A DNA stretch of 64,000 nucleotides from Ephydatia muelleri (Eukaryota > Porifera > Demospongiae > Spongillida > Spongillidae): contig JABACO010000003.1 in NCBI GenBank assembly GCA_013339895.1, positions 14,347,308 through 14,411,307 on the forward strand, given 5' to 3'. The notes under the pieces were generated by a model that was not told the DNA's origin, did not search any database, and saw only the letters and a list, made by a program, of their open reading frames with translations. The stretch's first letter is position 1. Each line of letters begins with the position of its first letter. Positions 9,726-19,567 of this stretch are shown here, one piece after another. A program made the translations under genes and the position numbers.

Positions 9726-9986
9726 ATAACCAGAAGTGACATATTTCCAAGCTTCGGTGCTCTTGTAAACCTTAAGGTCATCTTTAGTGCAAGGGTTAGG
9801 CGAGAAAAGCAGGTAGGTAACGTCCGGCCACGATTCAGGGCTTCCAATCCAAACATCCGGAGTGGTAAGATATGGATCCATATCTAAGTGGAGCATATCC
9901 AGCTTCTCTCTGTATCTCCGTTTGCCTACTGAATCCAATTGCCGATAAAACTGAGACTCTCTACAGGTTATGGAGTTAGACGTCAT
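9726..9986 (-). CDS. N-terminal exon of a multicopy uncharacterised family
   Basis: 87-codon frame from ATG 9986 to a GTAAGC donor at 9725. It reads FYRQLDSVGKRRYREKLDML, DPYL, then WPDVTYLLFSPNPCTKDDLK and YKSTEAWKYVTSGY. This pattern resembles the first exon of a multi-copy family in cnidarians, molluscs and fish, in which this block precedes a SWIM zinc finger or YqaJ-like nuclease region. I rely on memory of that pattern. The downstream exons are not seen, and the exon sits in DNA inserted within the Ngaro element, so it is probably a fragment. Confidence 0.45.
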
Positions 9987-10074
9987 TCGTAACGCCCCTT
10001 TTCTGTGGCGCTCTTTGTAATAACATCACACGACTAGCGCATGATAATTTATTCATTATGCCGCGAGAATAAGG

Positions 10075-10442
10075 TCTATACGTGCCACCAGTTTGGCGGG
10101 CAGCCGGGCAGCGTAAGGGGTGACACGGCCCGACACGTGTTCACGGAAAGGGGTATCCTGGTATTGCGACGGCTGGGCCTGCTCCTCAGTGAAGGTGGGG
10201 AGCGATGTATGCCAGTGGCGTAGCGAGGGGGGGCAGGGGGGGACATATGTCCCCGGGCGCAGGGTTGAGGGGGCGCCGAAATAGACGAGAGATAATTAAT
10301 TATCGCGTCAACGAGAACTCACAAACGCATGGGCAGATACCGGGGGCAGTTGTAAACCCGTTCATATAATATAAGGCTCCTCCCCTCCCCTCTTTCCCGC
10401 TAGGTACCCCCCCCCCCCCCCCGGGCCAGAAGCCGACAGCAC

Positions 10443-10478
<36 letters not shown>

Positions 10479-11010
10479 GCCAGAAGCCGACACCCCGCGG
10501 GCGCCAGTAGTGCATTATGTCCCCGGGCGCACAACACTCACGCTACGCCACTGATGTATGCTGCTCCTGCGGTGCGCCTGGAGTGGCGGGGAGCACCTTA
10601 TTAATAAACGAGCAAATTCGCTGGCCAAATATCTTTAGCGCGTTCATGGTGCGTTAGCATGCGCGTGCACCCTTGTGTGCATGCCTAGAGGGGTGTGGAA
10701 AATAAAAATTAACAAGTACTTGGGCTGGTCAGGTGACGCAGCGTGGTGTGAACAGGTGCCTAATGCATGGGATACGGGGCGGAATGGCCGGCGGGCCGCC
10801 TGCATGTGTGCCAACCGCGGTTGACAGGCTACGCGCGGGGTGGCGGGTACGTTCCGGCGGGAACACCAGGGGCTGTGAGACCCCTATGGCCTGGCTGGCG
10901 GACGGCGGTAGGCAGGCTAAGAATGGCGAACAGATGCGCTCCAGCGGGAGGCCCTCCGGCGGGTGAGGCACTAGCGGGGATACTGGCCGTTGTGGACCAG
11001 GTTGCTGGGG
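10075..11010 (-). pseudogene. Ngaro gag-like region, 3' part, interrupted
   Basis: GC-rich sequence on both sides of the hAT MITE. In element orientation, the part after the MITE reads LPAKLVARI near 10090, which recalls the P.KLV..I motif of DIRS/Ngaro gag-like proteins. The upstream part (10562-11010) is proline- and glycine-rich in several frames and ends exactly at the Ginger target duplication CCGG. Frames are broken; only the composition and the short motif support the call. Confidence 0.5.
10213..10553. mobile_element. 341-bp hAT MITE with G/C homopolymers
   Basis: Terminal inverted repeats CAGTGGCGTAGCG (13 bp) at both ends, the common start of hAT MITEs. Perfect 8-bp target duplications ATGTATGC lie at 10205-10212 and 10554-10561, diagnostic of hAT insertion. 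Inside are two long C runs (about 10407-10422 and 10446-10476), each followed by the same CGGGCCAGAAGCCGACA block, so part of the element is duplicated internally. It has no coding capacity. Confidence 0.93.
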
Positions 11011-11014
11011 CCGG

Positions 11015-11120
11015 TGTCACAGCATATTTTATCCTCCCGAATATTTTATCCGGGGGGATAAAATGTGCGAGTATTTTTTATCCGGTCGGATGGTATGTTC
11101 TAGGATACTTTATCCGCCAT
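11015..11120 (+). repeat. Left Ginger end with TATCC/GGATA array
   Basis: About six TATCC or GGATA motifs in 105 bp, several paired as short hairpins (for example TTTATCCGGGGGGATAAAA). The right end shows the same motif in inverted orientation. Confidence 0.75.
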
Positions 11121-11147
11121 AACACGTGTTGTTTGTTCGGCTTGAAA

Positions 11148-13080
11148 ATGTCTTCGCATATCGACGAGAAACGGTATAGCGTGTTGGTTGACTATCTCAC
11201 TTCTTGTAAAGAGGGTGGTGACCTTCGGGATTCACGTGTGTGTATCCTGTTGGAGCTACAGCAAACGAGTAACGGAGAATACGCCAGCAAGCTGCTATGT
11301 TTGTGCTGAAGGAACGATTGCTGTATTACAGAGCAACAGATGCAGTGAATGAGATATGTCTCAAACGGGTGATTGCAAACGCAAAGGAGAGAACCAATAT
11401 TATTCATGCCGCCATTATGGCATTGATAGTTGCCAACTTGCCACTACGGCAGGGACAAAACGCGAGCTAAGGTAAGTGACTGAGTGACTGAATGTCGCAA
11501 AATAACGTAAGGAGTCCACTCCGGAGATCTAGTTCTTGTTTAATTTCTCTAAGCGTATCGAGTGGTGCAAAAAATGGTCTTGTACAAGCATGCACTTGAT
11601 TGCCCCGAATACAATTGCATTGACATGCAACAGAGTACTTGTATAGAATGCCTTACAAATGGAGGACGTATGTGTGAAAAAGACCAAACATTTAGTGCAT
11701 CGAGCATGCATGTCTGGTAGTCATTTTGTCCATTACACCACCTTTTAACACATATGTTGCTAGATACCCATGTAAAGTTTTTATGGTGTTACATTGCCAT
11801 ATACAGTATGCACCAGAAGTATCATAAATAGGCATGACCTTAAATTACTTTTAAATGTATAGTTCATTTACTATTGTGTTTCTGATGTTGTTGCAGATCA
11901 GACAAACATGCTGGTAGAAAGGACTTAACAGAGATGTAGACCAGTACTGCAGACAATGTAATGTATGTCAGCGGGTCAATGCAAAAGTTGAAGCGAAGAA
12001 AGCTGAACTTCACCCCATTCCAGTTCCAAGCAAAGTATGGAGTCAAATAGGCATTGATCTGATAGGTATATTTAGTAAGTTAACAAAAATGAAAATTCTC
12101 TAAGTGAACATTGGTGGTGTATAGGATTCGTAGGCAATGATTGTGTAAAAGGCAAGGAAACAAGGGTCTTATCAGTAATATGAGATAATGTAATAATCCT
12201 ATTTTTAGCACATTTGTATAGGATATATTGCATGTCTGCAACATATATGATTGTTGTATTACTGATTAGACCCTTGTTTCCTTGTTTTTTACACCATCAT
12301 TGCCTAATCCTATACACCACCAACGCTCTCTAGAGAACGTTTATATGTCCAATCATTCTCATATTTGTAGGTCCATTACCATGAAACATGTAGGAAAAAT
12401 AAGTATATTGTGACAGTAACAGATTACTTCTCAAAGTGGCCTAAAGGTGCTCCACTTAAAGATAAGACAGCAGTTGGTGTTGCTGATTTCTTATTTACAG
12501 TGTTTTGTCATCATGGCTAGCCTGACATCAACATATCAGATCAGGGAAGGGAATTTGTAAATCAACTTTCAAGGGAATTTTTAATAGTTTCATGCATTTA
12601 AACCATTATTGTTTACTATCCTTTTCAGCTGTTTATTTAAGCTGACAGGGATTGAGCACAAGATTAGCAGTTCCTATAACCCTCAAACTAATGGTTTGGA
12701 TGAGTGCACTAATCAAACACTAACAAGGGCTTTGATCAAAGTTTCAGAGGCTAAAGAAAACTGGGATGAAAATATAGATGCAGCCTTGTATGCTTATCGC
12801 ATAGCAAAGCAGGATTCTTCACAGTTTAGCCCCTTCTTCATTATGTACAATCGTAACCCTCGTATGGCAATCGATCATGAATTCAGCTGCAAGGCAACCA
12901 CTAATGTCACAGGCGAGAACACATGTACATATGATATGGAAAAAACTTTTGGTAATCTACTAGCAATCTGGGAGAAATACCATCAGAGGTCCTTAAAAAC
13001 ATTGAACGAGCTCAGCAACGACAAAAGGCACAATACAATGCAAAATGTGGCACTTTGCATGTACATGTACATGTGTAGGT
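11148..13080 (+). pseudogene. Ginger integrase-like transposase, intron-containing
   Basis: Catalyses DNA transposition with a DDE integrase fold. Exon pieces: N-terminus from ATG 11148 (MSSHIDEKRYSVLVDYLT), then LYYRATDAVNEI; a GTAAGT donor near 11473; acceptor TTGTTGCAG at 11896; then CRQCNVCQR of the zinc-binding domain and WSQIGIDLIG ending near 12065. After a second intron (which contains a MITE) the core continues with YIVTVTDYFSKWPKGAPL and ISDQGREFVNQL. After a third acceptor (CCTTTTCAG, near 12627) come KLTGIEHKISSSYNPQTNGL, DE and FSPFFIMYNRNPRMAIDHE. The style matches GIN1/KRBA2-like Ginger integrases. Stops near 11939 and 12519 and a frame break make it a pseudogene. Confidence 0.87.
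12111..12323. mobile_element. 213-bp foldback MITE inside Ginger intron
   Basis: Long inverted repeats: TTGGTGGTGTATAGGAT at the left and its complement ATCCTATACACCACCAA-type end at the right. The arms extend about 65 bp with small differences (GGAAACAAGGGTC against GACCCTTGTTTCC). It lies in the intron between WSQIGIDLIG and the integrase core. The superfamily is not clear. Confidence 0.75.
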
Positions 13081-13394
13081 AATAATGGTATTGTGCGTGT
13101 ATATATTTAAAAGTTTTGAAATCCTACTTAGAGTTTAGACTATCTGGGATCACCTTCAAATGGCTAAGACACTCTCCAAGTGTGCATCAAGCAGAATGGG
13201 TGAAGAAAAGTCCATTTATATAACAAACATAAACGATCATTTTGAAAATGTAATTTTACAGTGAATCTCAGTTTTAGCATATACGTGTTGTATGACAAAT
13301 TAAATTATTTTAATGATTTTAAAAGAATGTAACATTATATGCGTTTATACATCACATGTACATCCAGGATAAACAAACTCTATAGAGTAGTAAA
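13081..13394. other. 3' non-coding part of Ginger element
   Basis: A+T-rich sequence downstream of the integrase. No gene or repeat recognised. Confidence 0.4.
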
Positions 13395-13556
13395 TACGGG
13401 TAGGGTAAAGTATCCTAGGATAGTTTATCCTAGGGTAGGATAAAATACACCAGGGTAGGATAAAAAGTACTAGGACATAATATCCGGCCGGATAAAATAT
13501 CCTAGCGTGAATTATCCGGGCGGATAAAATATCCCGGGATAAACTGTACCGCAACA
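13395..13556 (-). repeat. Right Ginger end with GGATA/TATCC array
   Basis: At least ten GGATA, TATCC or close variants in 160 bp, many arranged as palindromes such as ATCCGGCCGGAT and TATCCTAGGATA. It is the inverted counterpart of the array at 11015-11120. Confidence 0.75.
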
Positions 13557-13664
13557 CCGGCTGCGTCCAGGGGGCGACGCGGGGAAGCGGGCGAGGCCGC
13601 CCAGGGAGATGGAGCACCTAACTGATTCTGACAAGGCGCATCTCGCGAACCCTTATAAAATACC

Positions 13665-13985
13665 CTATCGGGACTCGAGTGGTGCGAGCCGAGGGCACGA
13701 CTCAAGCTCACTGCTACCTCGGCTTAGATTAATTGACTTACTGGAGGATTGGGAGCTCTGTTCGATGCCTCCAGAGGAGCCTTGCTGCTGCGACGGTTGT
13801 GGTGAGCCCTGTTGCTGCGACGGTTGTGGTGAGCCCTGTTGCTGCGAGGATCCCTGCTGCTGCGATGGTTGTGATGAGCCCTGTTGTTGCGAGGATCCCT
13901 GCTGCGACGATGCTTGGCCAAAGCGCCGCGCCAGCCATTCCAGCTGCGCCTGGCTGAAAGGAACTTCACCTTCTGAGTCAGCCAT
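13665..13985 (-). pseudogene. Ngaro gag-like N-terminus with SQQQGS repeats
   Basis: Starts at ATG 13985, four bases inside repeat A1. The start reads MADSEGEVPFSQAQLEWLAR, similar in style to gag-like starts of Ngaro/DIRS elements. It is followed by repeats of the type QQQGSSQPS (27-bp DNA unit at 13760-13915, five or six copies) and then a serine-rich segment. The frame ends at 13665 and the rest of the gene is interrupted by the Ginger element. The minus strand is preferred because ATG and A1 fit the element layout. Confidence 0.65.
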
Positions 13986-13988
13986 TTA

Positions 13989-14108
13989 CTCGAAGAGTTC
14001 TTCTCGCTAGCTGCCAGCGACCGCGTGTAGTGAATAGCATGCGCGGGGCGCCTAAGATGCGCGTGCGCTGTGGGACGTGCTACATTAACCGCGTTTAACT
14101 ACGTTAAA
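13989..14108 (-). repeat. Terminal repeat A1 (element 5' end)
   Basis: Direct copy of A2 at 6446-6581. It marks the 5' end of the minus-strand Ngaro-like element and precedes its first ATG. Confidence 0.9.
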
Positions 14109-15798
14109 CTTCATCTTATCTTTCAATGTCTCTCACTTTACCTATAATTGGCTATATGTGTGTTTGTGTGTGTGTGGGTGGAGGGAGAGTAAGGGATATA
14201 GGTGCCACTATGGACGTTATTTCCTTTGCTTCGTTGTATATGCTTCTACATACATGAACATGTATCTTAGATGTGCATACACTGAAAATATAAATAGGAA
14301 CAATGAAATGACGTTGAAACGAAAATGAAAATGAGCATTTCATGTATATAAGGTCTGAAAAATATCAAATGCAGACACCAATTTGATCATGCATGCAAAC
14401 TGAACTGTGCGTTTACATTTGCAACACACATGATATGGATAGGCATCGATAAAAGATTATATACCATTTCCAGATATGATAATTATGTTGTTTTCGTGTG
14501 GGGTTTTTTTTCAGATCGAGTTTTAAAAACATTCACATTGTTCTAAAAATTGGTCTAATAGTTTGTCATGAAACTAGCATTAAGCATTAGTAAACTAAAC
14601 TCAAAACATGTACCATAAAATTAATTTCTACAGCACCATATTCATAGAATTAAGTACATAATTACGCAACACCTTGCATAAATGCTGAAATTAGTTTTTG
14701 ATATTTTTTGACGAGCTCGAGGCCATTGGACATTAAGCATCCTCCCCAAAAACTTTCAGATGATACTTCATGTAATGCCTTAGCAACATGTTAGCAACCC
14801 TGATCTCTGTGAAACTCGAGGCTATGTATCAACATGACTCGTTCAATCGCCATTTAAAAGCCATACAATGGTGGGGCACGATTTGTTCTATTTATAGTCT
14901 AAATCACATGGCGCACATAGGCCGTTGGTTATACCTTGGGCACCAACCTCCGTTCCTGAAATTTGAAATGTTTCTCGGTGTAGCTCCATAGACAAACATA
15001 CATGTATTCTAGCAGCATATTTTCTACGCGTCAGAATTAAATATTGAACAATACGTCTGTAATTAACAAAACCTCTATCACAGATAATCTATGGACCTAC
15101 CACTAAGTACAGATACCGTTTTTTGTTTTTGTTTTTTTTAACCAATTTTTCGGTATACTGACTCGTATGTCACGTGGTGCGTTCTAAGCAGCTGCTTGCG
15201 TTCAGATGTCAGCGATGTAGACGATAACGATTACGAGAGTTTTTTTCAGCTTTCTAGAGCGATATCAGAAGGGCCAAAGCCAGCTTTGCGGCGGATTGTT
15301 CAGTGGTCGATAGCTGTACAACAAAAAGGAAATGGAAAGTTCGAGTTCCTATAGAAGAGTAGAAGAAAAGGAACGACTTCTTCATTCGTGCCAGTCATCC
15401 TAAAAAAGTGAGTATGATCAGCTAGGCTGCAGTGCACGGGAATCCACTATCGGGGCTCGGTTATCGACGTTCACATGAATAAGTGGTCCGATTACATGCT
15501 CGTGTAGCTGATTTTAGATCTTCATACTGTAGTGTTTGGCATCAAGTCAGTGGTAAGTATTCTATCAGATGCCTAAATAATTTTATATGTTAAGTCAACC
15601 CATATCCAATAAAATCATCAGGATTGAGACTGTGACACAGATCGCATTTAACCATTCTTGCAAGATTTAAAACAGTCGTGCAGATACTCTATCATCATAT
15701 GCTCATGGGGATGGGTCATGTGACCACATCATGTCCATGGATATGATCGTGAAAGCAAAAAGGAGGATCTAGCATCATGTATAATCGATTCAATAACT
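14109..15798. other. 1.7 kb without recognised genes
   Basis: A+T-rich DNA with a GT-rich patch near 14155. A plus-strand frame at about 15206-15350 (DVSDVDDNDYESFFQLSRAI) could be a short exon after the acceptor-like TTGCGTTCAG, but nothing else supports it. Confidence 0.4.
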
Positions 15799-16391
15799 GA
15801 TGAAAATTGAATTTTTTTTTTTTGTTTCATTGCCCAGGTTTTAATTGGATTACAGCAGGACCATGAGGAATTGCACCTGTTTATCACCACCTACATGATA
15901 CACAATGCATCATCTACCAAGCCGGCCTGTTTTCTTTACCCAAATAATGGAACAGTGCATGAAACGTACAAAAATGCAATATCTCAGCACGGGGGCCACA
16001 GAATTTGAAATACTTGCTTACTCCAAACAACAATATATGTATTTGCACTTTCGGGAGCATCCTACAAAGAGCTTAAGCACTCACCAATAAAGAATACCAA
16101 TGACAGGCTTCAAACAAGTCTATTTATATTGCCTATATCAGTAGCCACTTTGAAACTGTTAAGAAGCGAACGCATAATAATTGTCGCCGCAATGAATTCA
16201 TCAAAATTGACATTAATTGGGATATACATATACTTCTTATGGGTACATACCAGCATATACATGTAGCCAGAGCATCAAAACGTGATCCAAGCATATATAT
16301 GGAAGCGAAATGTGATCCGGCCGCCGGGCATATACATGTATAGTAATGTATACACCCGGTTCAGTTTGGCAACAGCAAAATATGGTCACAA
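15799..16391 (+). repeat. Dispersed repeat, copy 1
   Basis: About 590 bp that recur at 16860-17558 and 17567-18638 in the same orientation. Shared blocks include GGGGGCCACAGAATTTGAAA, TTTGAAACTGTTAAGAAGC and CAAAATTGACATTAATTGGG. Copies carry small indels, and nothing encodes a known protein. Confidence 0.85.
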
Positions 16392-16859
16392 CCTATTTGC
16401 TTTACACTCGTTGAGAACTCATCATCTAACACACTTGGCCTGTCGAATCAACTTCTCTCATTGCACGGTGATATAAACGCACAGATAGGCAGTGTGATTT
16501 GGAACCAAGCCACACTGCCACTGCTTCTGTGTTTATAAATGTGGTCACACTTTCTTGGCCTTGCAACCATCTGGCACCGAACGAGTTTATTATTAAGCAG
16601 TGCATGGCATAATAGAGCGTGACAAGAGAACAATTCAAAGAATAACATTACCTCCCATTCTATGTTTGGAAGTAATGAAAGACATTGAAATAGATAGTAT
16701 AAGCTACTTACATGTATCAGTATGTAGTGATTGGCAAGAAGAGATCTGGAGATGTAGTATTTTAGGAATTACACATTTTCTTGGCAAACATTCTCATCTC
16801 AGTCAGTCATTCATTATTAAAGTCTCACAGGCTCCATCTGTATCTGAAGGGCTAAAGGT
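16392..16859. other. Spacer between repeat copies 1 and 2
   Basis: No gene recognised. Short open frames on both strands lack known motifs. Confidence 0.4.
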
Positions 16860-17558
16860 GATGAAAATTGACTATTTTCGTTTCATTGCCCTGATTTTAA
16901 TTGGATCACAACAGGACCACGAGAAATCACCGTCCTACATGATAACAATGCATCGTCTCCCAAGCTGGCCTGCTTTAATTCTTTACCCAAATCAATGGAA
17001 CAGTGCATGAAACGTACAAAAATGCAATATCTCGGCACGGGGGCCACAGAATTTGAAATACTTGCTTACTCCAAACAACAATATATGTATTTGCACTTTT
17101 GGGAGCATCCTACAAATTGCTTAAGCACTCACCAATAGAGAATACCAATGACAGGCTTCAAAAAAAGTCTATTTATATTAGCCACTTTGAAACTGTTAAG
17201 AAGCCCACGCATAATAATTGTCGCCGCAATGAATTCATCAAAATTGACATTAATTGGGATATACATATACTACTTATAGGTACATACAAGCATATATATG
17301 TACCCAGAGCATCAAAATGTGATGAAAGCATATCTATTATACTGCATTCCTATAGTTTTGGCAGCTAAAAGTGATCCAGCTGCCGGGCATATACCCGCCC
17401 GGTTCAGTTTTGGCAACACCAAAATATGATCCGGACATACTTAACTTAATCATGCCTTTTAATCGGATCAGTACTGGCAGCGAACGGGATTCTGGCACTA
17501 GCTGTAGTGTAAGCACATAGGTTTTGTGATCAGATATTGTCGGATCGTTACGTACTTT
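16860..17558 (+). repeat. Dispersed repeat, copy 2
   Basis: The longest uninterrupted copy. It includes the 3' segment with CTGGCACTAGCTG and AGATATTGTCGGATCG that copy 1 lacks. It is followed almost directly by copy 3. Confidence 0.85.
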
Positions 17559-17566
17559 TATTTTTA

Positions 17567-18638
17567 TTTAAGCACTCACTAATAGAGAATACCAATGACA
17601 GACTTCAAAACAAGTCTATTTGAAATGCCTACATCAGTCGCCACTTTGAAACTGTTAAAAAGCCCACGCATAATATACTTGTCGCTTCATCAAAATTGAC
17701 ATTAACTCTTTGAACGCCAAGTGCATATATCCATGCATGCATTCTCACACAACCATATAATCATCTGTGTGATGCATGTCAGTGTTGTGCTTATTACAAA
17801 GAATCGCTTTGAATACCATGTTGTACATTTACATACATGCAATTCAATGACATACATGTAAACCAGCCATGTAGATGCTGAAGTCAAAGCCAGGTGAGGC
17901 ACTGGGTTATATGCACATTATGTGTGTCCCATGATTATCTCACTCATACGGTTGTAACAAACCATACTTATTATGAACTGGGAAAAGGGAGATGGAGCTA
18001 GAACATGTTGTATATACTACACTAATGTGGGACACACATTCCTGTTCTGGGAGTAAATAGCATTAGTGAAGTCATCTGAATAACGTATTCGTGAGAAGAA
18101 ACATATAAATATCTGTATACTATTGTTGTAAAGTAACAAAACATGTCATGTACTTACATATCAGGTCACAAGTGCAGCAAACATTTGCATGCAAGCATGC
18201 ATCATAAAGTTGCGATCCACACATTTCCTACTTACACTGTCATGTAGAATTCATATAACGGTTGTGTTGTGTAATGCATGCATGAACTAGCATGGCGTCC
18301 AAAGAGTTAATTGGGATATACATTTGTACATACATGCATACTTTTTATGGGTACATACCAGCATATACATGTAGTCAGAGCATCAAAATGTGATCCAAGC
18401 ATATCTATTATATATAGTTTTGGCAGCGAAAAGTGATCCGGCCGCCGGGCATATATAGTAATGTATACCCGGATCAGTTCTGGCAACAGTATAATATGAT
18501 CCGGACATATACCTAACATAATACATGCATTTTACTCGGATCAGTATTGGCAGCGAAAGGTGATTCTGGCACTAGCTGCAGTGTAAGCACATAGGTTTTG
18601 TAATCAGATATTGTCGGATCGATACGCACTTTTTTTTT
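17567..18638 (+). repeat. Dispersed repeat, copy 3, split by a TTAA insertion
   Basis: Starts at AAGCACTCACTAATAGAG and matches copy 2 except that 17706-18306 is an inserted MITE. After 18310 it resumes with TTGGGATATACAT as in copies 1 and 2. Confidence 0.85.
17706..18306. mobile_element. 601-bp piggyBac-type MITE (TTAA target)
   Basis: Terminal inverted repeats CTCTTTGAACGCCAAG and CTCTTTGGACGCCATG (14 of 16 match). Both ends are flanked by TTAA (17702-17705 and 18307-18310). Repeat copies 1 and 2 show the unoccupied site GACATTAATTGGG with a single TTAA, which proves insertion with TTAA duplication, the hallmark of piggyBac elements. There is no transposase inside. Its ends differ from those of the autonomous element at 51755-54543, so another family mobilised it. 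Confidence 0.92.
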
Positions 18639-19567
18639 TGGCAACGACAGGCTATAACGACAGAAATGAACTGCAGCGGTAAAATGGGGGCCATTGTTAC
18701 GCTAAGAATTGTAAATCATCAGAATGAAGTGTTTTCCAATCAGGCGCGTAGGCAGCCGCGTTGCCCGGAAACCCCCCCCCCCTTTTCTGAAATAAGTGAG
18801 AATACGCATGCGCCATGCGCACATATTAGCCGTAATAAGTTAATTGGACGGTAACGTCAAGGCTAAGCGATTTAAACAAGAGTCACTGAAAACACTTGGT
18901 TTCTGCAATCTAGACAAGAACAATGTCGTGGACGGTGCACACGATCCTGATCAGATGTCTCTGATGTCTATACCATCTGCTTCAAGTTCTAGCACGCTAG
19001 CTATCAGCCTCATAGCAGTGCTGCAATACTATACATGGTGGTTTTGTTAATATTATGCGTGGGCTCCTTTCGCACTCACACGATGTCACTGGTACGGTAC
19101 ATATTACTCTCAACACATGTTAGGAAACATACTTTTGGTAGCATAGACAAGAGCTTTGTATGGCGTGTTCAGTAGCTTTCCAGAATAATTAATCCACTAC
19201 ACCACCATAAATCTAATTCCTGTTCTAAGTATGATGGAGAGGGCATGTCATCTTTGTAGACCTCTAAGGTGTCGTTAGTAAGAACTTTCATGCTAGCTTG
19301 CCTGGCACGAGCATTAACAGAAAAGATCGTTAACATCAACGATTAAAGACTTATTTGCGTTCATCAATGGGCCAGGAACGGTTTTCTGGACTGGCCTTAA
19401 TGCACATTCATTACAGCATGGAACTCAATTTAGAAGAGATCGTTCACATCTTTGTAAGGCAGAACCCGCGACGAATGGTTTTAGATCTTAAGTAATTTTA
19501 ATCTTAATTAAGTAAGGAAACAGCTTGTGTGCACGTGTATGCAAACTTCAATACCTCTATATATATG
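18639..19567. other. Gene-poor stretch
   Basis: A C homopolymer near 18771 in a GGCGCGTAGGCAGC context recalls a decayed hAT-type MITE. A short plus-strand frame at 18844-19050 has no known motif. Nothing else recognised. Confidence 0.4.

Larger units (their letters stand above)
11015..13556 (+). mobile_element. Ginger-type DNA transposon, 2542 bp
   Basis: Starts TGTCACAG and ends (reverse complement) TGTTGCGG, flanked on both sides by CCGG (11011-11014 and 13557-13560), a 4-bp target duplication. Both ends carry arrays of TATCC/GGATA motifs in opposite orientation. The interior encodes an integrase related to Ty3/gypsy integrase but without RT or LTRs. Integrase-type transposase, TGT termini and 4-bp duplications are the known features of Ginger elements. 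Flanking sequence on both sides is Ngaro gag, so the element inserted into that retrotransposon. It is inactive because of stops and an internal MITE. Confidence 0.87.
6206..14108 (-). mobile_element. Ngaro-like tyrosine-recombinase retrotransposon, nested
   Basis: On the minus strand the order is repeat A1 (14108-13989), gag-like frame, RT/RNase H, tyrosine recombinase, then B1 (6763-6585), A2 (6581-6446) and B2 (6377-6206). All repeats are in direct orientation. A1 - genes - B1 - A2 - B2 is the split-direct-repeat layout known for Ngaro and PAT type elements, as opposed to the inverted repeats of DIRS1. The body is interrupted by a Ginger transposon (11015-13556), a hAT MITE (10213-10553), and foreign A+T-rich sequence at about 8760-10070. 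The coding frames carry several shifts, so this copy is dead. Family choice between Ngaro and PAT rests on RT type and is less certain than the layout. Confidence 0.8.

Noticed and set aside
10300..10515. Glycine-rich protein
   Set aside because: It is translated from the poly-C runs inside a hAT MITE with proven terminal repeats and duplications.
13733..13957. Cysteine-rich plus-strand proteins over the 27-bp repeat
   Set aside because: Plus-strand frames over the minisatellite are shadows; the minus-strand frame starts next to repeat A1 and fits the Ngaro gag position.
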